Below are positions 1-6,368 of a stretch of DNA of 32,019 nucleotides, in pieces. The DNA is from Rhodocyclaceae bacterium (GTDB lineage Bacteria; Pseudomonadota; Gammaproteobacteria; Burkholderiales; Rhodocyclaceae): positions 1-32,019 of the forward strand of contig WBUF01000028.1 of NCBI GenBank assembly GCA_008933825.1, written 5' to 3'. A program made the translations under genes and the position numbers. Numbering within the stretch: the first letter of the stretch is position 1; every line of letters starts with the position of its first letter. The notes under the pieces were generated by a model. The model saw only the letters and a list, made by a program, of their open reading frames with translations. It searched no databases and was not told the DNA's origin.

Positions 1-107
1 GCCGGAGCGGGGGCCGCCGGAGCGGCGGCAGGCTTGGCTTCTTCCTTCTTGCCGCAGGCGGTCAGGGCCACGGCGACGAGGGCAGCAACGAGGAGAGAGT
101 GTTTCAT
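1..107 (-). CDS. Small lipoprotein, N-terminal part only
   Basis: The gene runs off the left edge, so only about 35 codons are visible. The product starts MKHSLLVAALVAVALTAC: two positively placed residues, a hydrophobic stretch and a lipobox (LTAC, Cys at residue 18). This predicts signal peptidase II cleavage and lipidation. After the Cys come a charged KKEE patch and an Ala/Pro-rich low-complexity linker (AAAPAAPAPA). Such linkers are typical of small periplasm-facing lipoproteins, but the visible part does not identify a family. The start is supported by AAGGGAA upstream of the ATG. The leader region (108-278) is AT-rich and full of palindromes, described separately. Function unknown. Confidence 0.7.
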   Translation of the reverse strand, partial: MKHSLLVAALVAVALTACGKKEEAKPAAAPAAPAP

Positions 108-165
108 TTGATTTCCCTTATCGATAAAGAAAACGTCTGTTCAAAAATACATAGACACATAGCAA

Positions 166-203
166 CCAAAATTTTGGGCTTGATCTGAATTGCTTCAGAT
201 CAA
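166..203. promoter_or_regulatory. Two adjacent perfect palindromes upstream of the lipoprotein gene
   Basis: CCAAAATTTTGG at 166-177 is a perfect 12-base palindrome. Immediately after it, TTGATCTGAA (180-189) and TTCAGATCAA (194-203) form a perfect 10-base inverted repeat around a TTGC spacer. Neither is followed by a T-run on either strand, so they do not look like intrinsic terminators. They lie 60-95 bases before the lipoprotein start and after the stop of the gene at 279, so an operator is plausible. A Rho-independent-lacking terminator hairpin is the alternative. Confidence 0.4.
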
Positions 204-278
204 CTTTGAATACTAACAAAAAAACAGCTGTTTGCCCATAAAACTGCCCTAATAAAACTACAAAGCCATGAAGGCGAG

Positions 279-764
279 CTAAAGGCCGAGTTGGGTAGCC
301 GAGGTGCACGGCGTTGATTCGATCCAGAGCTCCTCAAAGCGTTGCTGCCAGTCGTGGATGACCAGCGGGCGATCCAGGAGTAGCTTGCCGCGGAAATGGT
401 CCGCATGGAAGCGGATGGCCCCGCTTGCCCCGTCAGCCAGAACGAAGCAATCGGCGATTCCCCGCAAGGGTTCCGGCGTCTGGCGGAACTGGAAACAATG
501 ACTGTAGCGCTTGCGCAGGGCTGACAGGCGCGCCGAATAGCGCGTCAGGTAGTCCGGGTCGTGCAGGACGATGCGCAGGTTGCGGTCCCGTCCGGCGGCC
601 AGGAAGGCGCCAATCGCGTCGGCCCTCGAACGGCTATCCAGTTCCAGCGCTTTCAGATCCGGATCGAAGATGCAGATTTCCTTGCTTGCCCGTGAGAGTA
701 CGAGATCGACCGCCGTCTGGTAGGCGGCGCGGGTATCGAAGGGTTCCTCGCGATAGTCCGGCAT
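279..764 (-). CDS. Phospholipase D-like (DUF7931-type) protein
   Basis: This 161-residue cytoplasmic protein has no signal peptide. The sequence has the feel of a phospholipase D-like fold: a strand around ICIFDPDLKALEL (about 31-43), a second strand RIVLHDPDY (about 64-72), and IRFHADHFRGKLLLD near residues 117-131, which resembles a degenerate HxK half-site. From memory, related proteins in Rhodocyclales often carry this domain behind an N-terminal GNAT acetyltransferase. Here only the PLD-like part is present and I see no GNAT remnant upstream. It is divergent from rlmD, with about 100 bases between the starts. No strong ribosome binding site precedes the ATG. Biochemical role unknown; the family assignment is moderately certain. 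Confidence 0.65.
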   Translation of the reverse strand: MPDYREEPFDTRAAYQTAVDLVLSRASKEICIFDPDLKALELDSRSRADAIGAFLAAGRDRNLRIVLHDPDYLTRYSARLSALRKRYSHCFQFRQTPEPLRGIADCFVLADGASGAIRFHADHFRGKLLLDRPLVIHDWQQRFEELWIESTPCTSATQLGL

Positions 765-811
765 GTGATGGCTGAATAATCAGTTGCCATGGTAGGCCAA
801 GCCGTTGGTCG

Positions 812-839
812 TTGCAAATTCTGCATCGATGCATACAAT
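812..839 (+). promoter_or_regulatory. Candidate sigma-70 promoter of rlmD
   Basis: TTGCAA (812-817) and TACAAT (834-839) are separated by 16 bases and lie about 30 bases before the rlmD start. The -35 matches four and the -10 five of six consensus bases. It is a prediction by eye. Confidence 0.4.
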
Positions 840-867
840 TGCGCCTCCTGTTTCCTGAGCCCGTGCA

Positions 868-2181
868 ATGCCTGAAACCATCATCGAATCCTTGGACCAT
901 GAGGGCAGGGGCGTGGCCCGGCAGGAAGGCAAGACCCTCTTTGTCGAGGGTGCCCTGCCCGGGGAGCGGGTGACGTTTTCCAGCTACCGGCGCAAATCGA
1001 ACTACGAACTGGCTGTCTCTGGCACGATAATCAAGCCGAGTTCCTTGCGCGTCGAGCCTCGTTGCAGGCACTTCGGCATTTGCGGCGGTTGCACCATGCA
1101 GCACCTCGCTGCGCCTGGGCAGGCGGCGGCCAAGCAGCGGGTGCTGGAGGATGCCTTCTGGCACATCGGGCGGCTAAGACCGGAGGTGGTCTATCCGGCC
1201 ATCCAGGGGCCGTCATGGGGCTACCGCTCACGCGCCCGACTATCGGTGCGGCTGGTGCCGAAGAAGGGCGGGGTGCTGGTCGGCTTCCATGAGAAACGCA
1301 GCAGCTATATTGCGAACATGGACAGTTGCGAGGTGCTGCCGCCAGCCGTTTCCAGGCTGTTGCCCTTGCTGCGCCGGCTGGTCGGCGCCCTGTCGGTCGC
1401 CGATCGACTGCCGCAGATCGAGGTGGCGATTGGCGATGCGGTGACGGTACTGGTTTTGCGCATCCTGCAGCCTCTGGTGCCGTCAGACGAGGTGCTGTTG
1501 CGCCGGTTTGCCGAAGAACAAGGCATCCAGTTCTGGCTTCAGCCGGGCGGGCCGGACTCGGCCCACCCCTTTCATCCGGCCGAGGCGCCGGCTCTCGGCT
1601 ATGCTTTGCCGGATTTCGATCTGCAGATGCGGTTCCGGCCGAACGAGTTTACACAGGTCAACCAGGGCATCAACCGCATGCTGTTGCGCCGGGCCATGCA
1701 CCTGCTGCAGCCGCGGCCGGGTGAACGTGTCGGCGACCTGTTCTGCGGCCTGGGCAATTTCACCCTGCCGATTGCCCGCAGCGGTGCCTTTGCATTCGGC
1801 GTGGAAGGTAGCTTGGCCCTAGTGAAGCGGGCGGAAGAAAATGCCGTCCTGAACGGCTTGTCCGAACTCGCCGACTTCACCGCGGCCAATCTATTCGAGG
1901 CAAGCCCGGAACTGCTGGCCGGATGGGGAAGGCTCGACAAGTGGCTGGTCGATCCGCCGCGTGAAGGGGCGATTGAACTGGTCAAGGCAATCGGCGAAGA
2001 CGGGCCGCGTAGCATGGTCTATGTTTCATGCAACCCGGCGACACTGGCGCGCGATGCAGCCGTTTTGGTGCATGAGAAGGGCTATCGCCTGCGCGGCGCC
2101 GGCATCGCCAACATGTTTCCGCAGACATCTCACGTCGAGTCAATCGCGCTGTTCGACAAGTACGGGCAATCGCAGCCTTGA
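868..2181 (+). CDS. rlmD: 23S rRNA (uracil-1939-C5)-methyltransferase RlmD
   Basis: RlmD makes 5-methyluridine at position 1939 of 23S rRNA using S-adenosylmethionine. The 437-residue length fits the family. An N-terminal TRAM RNA-binding domain (about 1-58) is followed by the iron-sulfur cysteines C66, C72 and C75 ([10 protein letters not shown]) and a fourth Cys near residue 154 (MDSCEVLP). The C-terminal methyltransferase half has the SAM-binding [10 protein letters not shown], then VDPPREGA, and the catalytic Cys in YVSCNP (C388). All expected catalytic features are intact. Spacing of the first three cysteines (C-x5-C-x2-C) matches RlmD rather than TrmA, which lacks them. The start at 868 gives a complete TRAM domain, although its ribosome binding site is weak. 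tRNA-Ser follows 56 bases after the stop. Confidence 0.95.
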   Translation: MPETIIESLDHEGRGVARQEGKTLFVEGALPGERVTFSSYRRKSNYELAVSGTIIKPSSLRVEPRCRHFGICGGCTMQHLAAPGQAAAKQRVLEDAFWHIGRLRPEVVYPAIQGPSWGYRSRARLSVRLVPKKGGVLVGFHEKRSSYIANMDSCEVLPPAVSRLLPLLRRLVGALSVADRLPQIEVAIGDAVTVLVLRILQPLVPSDEVLLRRFAEEQGIQFWLQPGGPDSAHPFHPAEAPALGYALPDFDLQMRFRPNEFTQVNQGINRMLLRRAMHLLQPRPGERVGDLFCGLGNFTLPIARSGAFAFGVEGSLALVKRAEENAVLNGLSELADFTAANLFEASPELLAGWGRLDKWLVDPPREGAIELVKAIGEDGPRSMVYVSCNPATLARDAAVLVHEKGYRLRGAGIANMFPQTSHVESIALFDKYGQSQP

Positions 2182-2215
2182 AATGACTTGCTCGGTACGG
2201 CCGGGAGGAACTGCG

Positions 2216-2224
2216 TGATAAAAT
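2216..2224 (+). promoter_or_regulatory. Candidate extended -10 of tRNA-Ser(UGA)
   Basis: TGATAAAAT has the TGn extension plus TAAAAT, five of six bases to the -10 consensus, 13 bases before the tRNA 5' end. No good -35 is visible upstream. Confidence 0.4.
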
Positions 2225-2237
2225 TTTCAGGCGATTC

Positions 2238-2327
2238 GGAGGCGTGGCAGAGCGGTTGAATGCAGCTGACTTGAAATCAGCCATGCCCGCAAGGGCATCG
2301 TGGGTTCGAATCCTACCGCCTCCGCCA
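2238..2327 (+). tRNA. tRNA-Ser, anticodon UGA
   Basis: A 90-base class II tRNA. The acceptor stem GGAGGCG pairs with CGCCTCC, followed by the discriminator G and encoded CCA. The anticodon stem GCTGA/TCAGC encloses the loop CTTGAAA with anticodon TGA. A long variable arm (ATGCCCGCAAGGGCAT) and the T loop GTTCGAATC are present, as expected for serine. The CCA abuts the stop codon of queD on the other strand. Confidence 0.97.
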
Positions 2328-2789
2328 TTAGCCCGCATCGGCGATTTGGCCGCGCAGCGCATCCGCCCAGCAATTGGGCGTCTCGTAGAGACGCACACGC
2401 TCCAGGCGCAGGTGATTGCCGTAGATGTCCCGGTACGCGCGATCGAGCAGCCTGAATGCCGCCGCAGCAAGGTTTTCCGCGGTGGGCACGACATCCAGCA
2501 CGACGGTCTTGTGTCCCGGCAGGCTTTCGAGGAACCTCAGCAGCACCGTGTCGTTGCGCCAGACGAGAAAGGCGTGATCCCAAATGTCCACCAGGTTCTG
2601 TTTCGCCAGCGTTTTGATATCGGCAAAATCCATCACCATGCCGTTCACGGGCGACCCGCCTTGGCGGATGATGTCGCCAGACAGGGTGACTTCGATGGCG
2701 TAGCGATGACCGTGCAGGTGGCGGCACTGGCTCTGATGGTCTGGAATGCGGTGGCCGGAATCGAACTCGAGGCGGCGGGTAATGCGCAT
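2328..2789 (-). CDS. queD: 6-carboxytetrahydropterin synthase QueD
   Basis: QueD converts dihydroneopterin triphosphate to 6-carboxy-5,6,7,8-tetrahydropterin, an early step towards preQ0 and queuosine in tRNA. The 153-residue protein has the zinc ligands H13, H26 and H28 and the catalytic Cys C22 in the motif CRHLHGH, matching the E. coli layout (H16, C27, H31, H33). The later acidic and histidine residues of the family are visible in WDHAFL and PTAENLA, and the ending VRLYETPNCWA is typical. The ATG at 2789 is preceded by GAGG at good spacing, and an extended -10 lies upstream. The TAA stop touches the 3' end of the convergent tRNA-Ser gene. No other queuosine gene is in the window, unless the neighbouring radical SAM protein belongs to a related pathway. 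Confidence 0.92.
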   Translation of the reverse strand: MRITRRLEFDSGHRIPDHQSQCRHLHGHRYAIEVTLSGDIIRQGGSPVNGMVMDFADIKTLAKQNLVDIWDHAFLVWRNDTVLLRFLESLPGHKTVVLDVVPTAENLAAAAFRLLDRAYRDIYGNHLRLERVRLYETPNCWADALRGQIADAG

Positions 2790-2822
2790 GGTGCCTCAGG
2801 CATGGCTCAGGAACGTTGAGGG

Positions 2823-2831
2823 ATTATAGCA
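2823..2831 (-). promoter_or_regulatory. Extended -10 promoter element of queD
   Basis: On the minus strand this reads TGCTATAAT, a perfect TGn-TATAAT extended -10. The predicted start of transcription is about 27 bases before the queD ATG. No good -35 is visible, as is usual for extended -10 promoters. The element lies in the 67-base divergent gap shared with the radical SAM gene. Confidence 0.5.
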
Positions 2832-2856
2832 TTCGGCCGCTGGCCGATCGGAGGCG

Positions 2857-3708
2857 ATGCAGGTGTCGAAACAGCTCGATGTGACGGAGCATAGCCGGGA
2901 CAGCGCGGGACTGCGGTACGTGTATCCCGTGGTTTCGCGCCGGGCCGGCGGCGTGTCGATCGGCATCAACCTGAATCCCAACAACGCCTGCAACTGGCGC
3001 TGCATCTACTGCCAGGTGCCGAATCTGAAGCGTGGCGCGGCCCCGGCGATCGACCTGGCGCTGCTGGACAGCGAACTGCGGGGATTCACGGGTGTCCTGC
3101 TGCACGGAGACTTTATGCGCCGGCATGTCGCGGAGGACATGCGGCGAATCGTCGATATCGCCTTTTCCGGGAACGGCGAACCGACCTCGGCGGATGCGTT
3201 TCCCGAAGCCATCGAGATCGCGGGCAGGGTAAGGCGCGAGAGCCGGCTCGATGGCGAGGCGGCGCTGCGCCTGATCACCAATGGCAGTCTGGTCGGGCGC
3301 GGCAGGGTGCAGGAGGGACTACGCTTGCTTGGCCATCTTGGCGGAGAAACCTGGTTCAAGGTCGATGCGGGAACGGAAGAAGGCTTACGACGCATCAATG
3401 GAGCGGACGTGTCGCCCGCTGCGGTGGCACGGAATCTGCGGCGCTGTACCGAACTATGCCCCACTTGGGTGCAGACTTGCCTGTTTGCGCTCGACGGGGA
3501 GGGGCCCAAGGAGCGGGATGTATCGGCGTACCTCGACGTGCTGGGCATGGCCGGCCTCGAGAATCTGGCAGGGGTGCACCTGTACGGTCTGGCGCGGCCA
3601 TCGATGCAGCCGGAGAAAGACCGTCTGACACGATTGCCGGAGGAGAAACTGGAGGAGATTGCCCGCCACCTGCGGGCGCGGGGGCTGACCGTGCGGGTCA
3701 GCCCCTGA
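2857..3708 (+). CDS. Radical SAM protein of unknown function
   Basis: This 283-residue protein has the radical SAM cluster motif CNWRCIYC (C45, C49, C52) after a short N-terminal segment, followed by FSGNGEPTS (about 103-111), the SAM-binding GGE-type motif, and a strand LRLITNGSLV (about 138-146). This pattern resembles COG0731-like Fe-S oxidoreductases rather than QueE, which is shorter and carries GGEP. Three further cysteines, C197, C201 and C208 (C-x3-C-x6-C), lie in the central part and could hold a second cluster, but that is only inference. The ATG follows GGAGGCG closely. It is divergent from queD, which suggests but does not prove a role in tRNA or cofactor modification. The last codons lie in a strong inverted repeat. 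Substrate unknown. Confidence 0.85.
   Translation: MQVSKQLDVTEHSRDSAGLRYVYPVVSRRAGGVSIGINLNPNNACNWRCIYCQVPNLKRGAAPAIDLALLDSELRGFTGVLLHGDFMRRHVAEDMRRIVDIAFSGNGEPTSADAFPEAIEIAGRVRRESRLDGEAALRLITNGSLVGRGRVQEGLRLLGHLGGETWFKVDAGTEEGLRRINGADVSPAAVARNLRRCTELCPTWVQTCLFALDGEGPKERDVSAYLDVLGMAGLENLAGVHLYGLARPSMQPEKDRLTRLPEEKLEEIARHLRARGLTVRVSP
3681..3705. repeat. Perfect 10-base inverted repeat at a convergent gene junction
   Basis: GGGGCTGACC (3681-3690) and GGTCAGCCCC (3696-3705) pair perfectly around GTGCG. A smaller one (GCCCGC/GCGGGC, 3661-3677) sits just before it. Both lie in the last codons of the radical SAM gene, and no T-run follows on either strand. It may act as a two-way transcription barrier or RNA 3'-end stabiliser between convergent genes. 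Confidence 0.5.
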
Positions 3709-3714
3709 GAGACT

Positions 3715-4008
3715 TCAGTTGCCTTTCTTGCCTCTGGTCTTGGCGGCCTTCTTCAGCGACTTGAACAAATCAGGGTCGCTGGATTTCAGGTATTCCACCA
3801 CTTCCCAGTCATCGCGCTTGATCTTGCCGATGTCGATCTGCTCGACGTGCACCAGGCGGAGCAGCTGCTGCACTGGCCGTGGCATGTTGCGCCCGCTTTC
3901 GTAGCGGGAGCCGCCGCTTTGCGTGACACCGATCTTGGACCAGAACTGCTGCTGGTTGAGCCCGAGCTTGCGGCGGATTTCGCGCGCGTCGATGGTATCG
4001 GTTTTCAT
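3715..4008 (-). CDS. XRE-family helix-turn-helix regulator
   Basis: A 97-residue protein starting MKTDTIDAREIRRKLG. Residues about 9-62 form an XRE-type helix-turn-helix: IRRKLGLNQQQFWSKIGVTQSG then SRYESGR, the classic recognition-helix region of phage-repressor-like proteins. The C-terminal part (DDWEVVEYLKSSDPDLFKSLK) is followed by a basic tail KKAAKTRGKKGN. The ATG at 4008 is chosen over an in-frame ATG at 4041 because AAAGGACGG lies about 9 bases upstream of it. It is convergent with the radical SAM gene, with 6 bases between stop codons, and divergent from lysC. The upstream region is unusually AT-rich and has a dyad at 4040-4054. There is no toxin-like partner next to it. Target genes unknown. 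Confidence 0.85.
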   Translation of the reverse strand: MKTDTIDAREIRRKLGLNQQQFWSKIGVTQSGGSRYESGRNMPRPVQQLLRLVHVEQIDIGKIKRDDWEVVEYLKSSDPDLFKSLKKAAKTRGKKGN

Positions 4009-4039
4009 TGTTGTGCCGTCCTTTAGATTGAAAATAATC

Positions 4040-4054
4040 AAATTAGAGTAATTT
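4040..4054. promoter_or_regulatory. Candidate XRE operator (15-base dyad)
   Basis: AAATTAGAGTAATTT is a perfect dyad of 6-base arms around GAG, about 32 bases upstream of the XRE gene start and next to TATAAA on the minus strand. Position and symmetry fit autoregulation by the XRE protein. In such AT-rich DNA a chance dyad is possible. Confidence 0.35.
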
Positions 4055-4249
4055 ATAAACGAAAAAAACTATTACCTAAGTGATAGCTTGGTCAGTATAG
4101 ACGCTATTCAAAGAACATACAAGGCTGGCATACCCGCGCCCGCTGCGGGCGGTTGGCTGCGGATTTCTCCATGCTTGCTGCGCCGTTCTCCGGTTATCGG
4201 GTAAAATTCCGCCCTTTCAACGCACTGGAATGGGAAGCAGCAATCCTCC

Positions 4250-5488
4250 ATGGCACTCATAGTTCAGAAGTACGGCGGCACCTCGGTCGGCTCGCCGGAA
4301 CGGATCAAGAACGTCGCCCGGCGCGTCGCCAGTTGGCAGGCGAAGGGCCACCGGGTCGTGGTGGTGGTATCCGCCATGAGCGGCGAGACCAACCGCCTGA
4401 TCGCACTGGCGAAGGAGATGCAGACAAATCCAGACTCGCGCGAGATGGATGTGATTGCCTCGACAGGCGAGCAGGTGACGATCGGCTTGCTGTCCATGGC
4501 ACTGATGGGCATCGGCGTCAAGGCGCGCAGCTATACCGGCGGACAGGTGCGTGTCCTGACCGACAGCGCCTTCACGAAGGCGCGCATCGTCAGCATCGAC
4601 GAAGGCAACATCATGCGCGATCTGGACAACGGCTACGTGGTGGTCGTGGCCGGCTTTCAGGGCGTCGACGGGGCCGGCAACATCACTACGCTGGGCCGCG
4701 GCGGTTCCGATACTTCGGCGGTTGCCATCGCCGCAGCGCTGAAGGCCGACGAGTGCCAGATCTATACCGACGTGGACGGCGTCTATACCACCGATCCGCG
4801 CATTGTGCCCGAGGCGCGCCGCCTGGAAAGCATCACCTTCGAGGAAATGATGGAGATGGCCAGCCTCGGCTCGAAGGTGCTGCAGATCCGCTCGGTGGAA
4901 TTCGCCGGCAAGTACAAGGTCAAGCTGCGCGTGCTTTCGAGCCTTGAGGAACTGGGTCAGGAAGGTCAGGGCACGCTCATAACATTCGAGGACGACATCA
5001 TGATGGAACAACCGACCATTTCGGGCATTGCCTTCAATCGCGACGAGGCCAAGCTCACCGTGCTCGGCGTTCCGGACCGCCCGGGCATCGCCTACCAGAT
5101 TCTCGGTCCGGTGGCCGAGGCCAATATCGACGTGGACATGATCATCCAGAACATCGGCCACGACGGCATGACCGATTTCTCGTTTACCGTGCCGCGCGGC
5201 GAGTTCGCCAGGGCGACCGCCATCCTCGATCAGGTCAAGGGGCATATCGGCGCGCGCCAGATTGCCGGCGACAACAAGATCGCCAAGGTGTCCGTTGTCG
5301 GCGTCGGCATGCGTTCCCATGTCGGTATCGCCAGCAAGATGTTCCGCACGCTGGCGGAGGAAGGCATCAATATCCAGATGATCTCCACTTCCGAAATCAA
5401 GATTTCCGTGGTGATCGACGAGAAATACCTCGAGCTGGCCGTGCGGGTGCTGCACAAGGCCTTCGATCTCGATCAGGCGCCGGCGTAA
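4250..5488 (+). CDS. lysC: Aspartate kinase LysC
   Basis: LysC phosphorylates L-aspartate, the committed step to lysine, threonine, methionine and diaminopimelate. The 412-residue protein begins MALIVQKYGGTSVG, the N-terminal kinase signature. Further kinase motifs are GFQGVDGAGNITTLGRGGSD and YTDVDGVYTTDPR. The C-terminal third (about 265-412) carries two ACT domains, seen in LTVLGVPDRPGIAY and VSVVGVGMRSHVGIASKMF with EEGINIQMISTSEIKIS, so allosteric feedback by lysine and/or threonine is expected. Length fits the single-function bacterial enzyme. A TAAAAT at 4202-4207 may be the -10, but there is no good -35. The ribosome binding site is weak. A tRNA-Ser/tRNA-Arg pair follows. An internal start (usual for alpha/beta-type enzymes) was not assigned. 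Confidence 0.96.
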   Translation: MALIVQKYGGTSVGSPERIKNVARRVASWQAKGHRVVVVVSAMSGETNRLIALAKEMQTNPDSREMDVIASTGEQVTIGLLSMALMGIGVKARSYTGGQVRVLTDSAFTKARIVSIDEGNIMRDLDNGYVVVVAGFQGVDGAGNITTLGRGGSDTSAVAIAAALKADECQIYTDVDGVYTTDPRIVPEARRLESITFEEMMEMASLGSKVLQIRSVEFAGKYKVKLRVLSSLEELGQEGQGTLITFEDDIMMEQPTISGIAFNRDEAKLTVLGVPDRPGIAYQILGPVAEANIDVDMIIQNIGHDGMTDFSFTVPRGEFARATAILDQVKGHIGARQIAGDNKIAKVSVVGVGMRSHVGIASKMFRTLAEEGINIQMISTSEIKISVVIDEKYLELAVRVLHKAFDLDQAPA

Positions 5489-5493
5489 GCCGT

Positions 5494-5522
5494 TTGACCG
5501 GCCTGGGCGAAAGCGGTAATAT
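5494..5522 (+). promoter_or_regulatory. Sigma-70 promoter of tRNA-Ser(GCU)
   Basis: TTGACC (5494-5499) and TAATAT (5517-5522) are separated by 17 bases. A GC-rich discriminator (CGCCGGCC) follows, as usual for stable RNA promoters under stringent control. It starts 6 bases after the lysC stop. Confidence 0.55.
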
Positions 5523-5535
5523 CGCCGGCCGTTTT

Positions 5536-5629
5536 GGAGAGATGGCCGAGAGGTCGAAGGCGCTCCCCTGCTAAGGGAGTATGCGGGCTTAAACCTGCAT
5601 CGAGGGTTCGAATCCCTCTCTCTCCGCCA
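5536..5629 (+). tRNA. tRNA-Ser, anticodon GCU
   Basis: A 94-base class II tRNA. The acceptor GGAGAGA pairs with TCTCTCC, with discriminator G and encoded CCA. The anticodon stem CTCCC/GGGAG holds CTGCTAA, anticodon GCT. A long variable arm (TATGCGGGCTTAAACCTGCATC) is typical of serine tRNAs. Confidence 0.97.
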
Positions 5630-5632
5630 GTT

Positions 5633-5641
5633 TGATATAAT
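5633..5641 (+). promoter_or_regulatory. Extended -10 between tRNA-Ser and tRNA-Arg
   Basis: TGATATAAT is a perfect TGn-TATAAT extended -10, 11 bases before tRNA-Arg. It could give tRNA-Arg its own transcript besides read-through from tRNA-Ser. Confidence 0.45.
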
Positions 5642-5652
5642 TCCGCACTAAC

Positions 5653-5729
5653 GCGCCCGTAGCTCAGCTGGATAGAGTACTTGGCTACGAACCAAGGGGT
5701 CAGGAGTTCGAATCTCTTCGGGCGCGCCA
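5653..5729 (+). tRNA. tRNA-Arg, anticodon ACG
   Basis: A 77-base tRNA with acceptor GCGCCCG/CGGGCGC, discriminator G and encoded CCA. The anticodon stem CTTGG/CCAAG holds CTACGAA, anticodon ACG (A34 is normally edited to inosine to read CGN). The T loop GTTCGAATC is standard. Confidence 0.97.
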
Positions 5730-5739
5730 GTATCCAAGG

Positions 5740-5765
5740 GCCTGCGATTTCGCAGGCTTTTTTTT
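5740..5765 (+). terminator. Intrinsic terminator of the tRNA-Ser/tRNA-Arg unit
   Basis: GCCTGCG (5740-5746) pairs perfectly with CGCAGGC (5751-5757) around ATTT and is followed at once by eight T residues (5758-5765). It lies 10 bases after tRNA-Arg. Confidence 0.93.
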
Positions 5766-5822
5766 CGCCTGTCACGTCGTCTTGCGTTACGATATCTCCG
5801 ACCGAATAACGGGAGAGACATC

Positions 5823-6368
5823 ATGATGGCAACGCAGACGCGGCTGATTCTGATCGGGATGCTGGCATTGCTTTTCGCCGGAGGCGCCGGAGCGGCCTCG
5901 AGGGAAGAGATCGACGCGGAGGCCCGCCAGGCCGTGAAGGAGTTCTACCGGCACACCGGCGCCGGCAAGGAGCTGTCGCAGAAGGCGGCCGGTATGCTGG
6001 TGTTCCCCAGCGTGGTGAAGGCGGGCATCGGCGTCGGCGGGGAGTACGGCGAGGGCTCGCTGCTGATCGGCGGCAAGCCGGCGGCCTATTACAACATCGC
6101 TTCTGCCTCGATCGGCTTGCAGCTGGGCGCCCAGGCACGCAGCATGATCATCCTGTTCATGACGGAGAACGCCCTGGCCAAATTCCGCGCCAGCGAGGGC
6201 TGGAAGGCGGGTGTCGACGGCAGTGTGGCGCTGGCCACGCTCGGCGCAGGTGGCGCCGTCGATACCGAGACGGCGAAAAAACCCATCATCGGCTTCATCT
6301 TCTCGAACAAGGGCCTGATGGCCAACCTGACCTTCGAAGGCTCGAAGATCACCAAGATCGACCGCTGA
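5823..6368 (+). CDS. SYLF (YSC84)-domain lipid-binding-like protein, exported
   Basis: The 181-residue product has a signal peptide (residues 1-24: basic N-terminus, LILIGMLALLFAGGAGA, cleavage near AGAA). The mature part fits the bacterial SYLF/Ysc84 family: an N-terminal helix rich in charged residues (ASREEIDAEARQAVKEFYRHT), then AAGMLVFPSVVKAGIGVGGEYGEG, YYNIASASIGLQLGAQARSMIILFMT and a Gly/Ala-rich C-terminal region ending FSNKGLMANLTFEGSKITKI. Eukaryotic SYLF domains bind phosphoinositides; the bacterial role in the envelope is poorly known. The start has GGGAGAG upstream. ATG occurs twice in a row (5823, 5826), and either could be used. Its stop codon abuts the stop of srkA on the other strand with no gap. 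Confidence 0.88.
   Translation: MMATQTRLILIGMLALLFAGGAGAASREEIDAEARQAVKEFYRHTGAGKELSQKAAGMLVFPSVVKAGIGVGGEYGEGSLLIGGKPAAYYNIASASIGLQLGAQARSMIILFMTENALAKFRASEGWKAGVDGSVALATLGAGGAVDTETAKKPIIGFIFSNKGLMANLTFEGSKITKIDR

Noticed and set aside
2857..3708. The radical SAM gene as queE, completing a queuosine pair with queD
   Set aside because: The protein is about 60 residues too long and its motif after the cluster (FSGNGEPTS) and flanking sequence do not match QueE.
3715..4008. XRE protein as antitoxin of a toxin-antitoxin pair
   Set aside because: The neighbours are a radical SAM gene and lysC; no small toxin-like gene lies on either side.
2238..5729. tRNA genes as attachment sites of an integrated element
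   Set aside because: No integrase, no repeated tRNA 3' end and no foreign block next to any of the tRNA genes.
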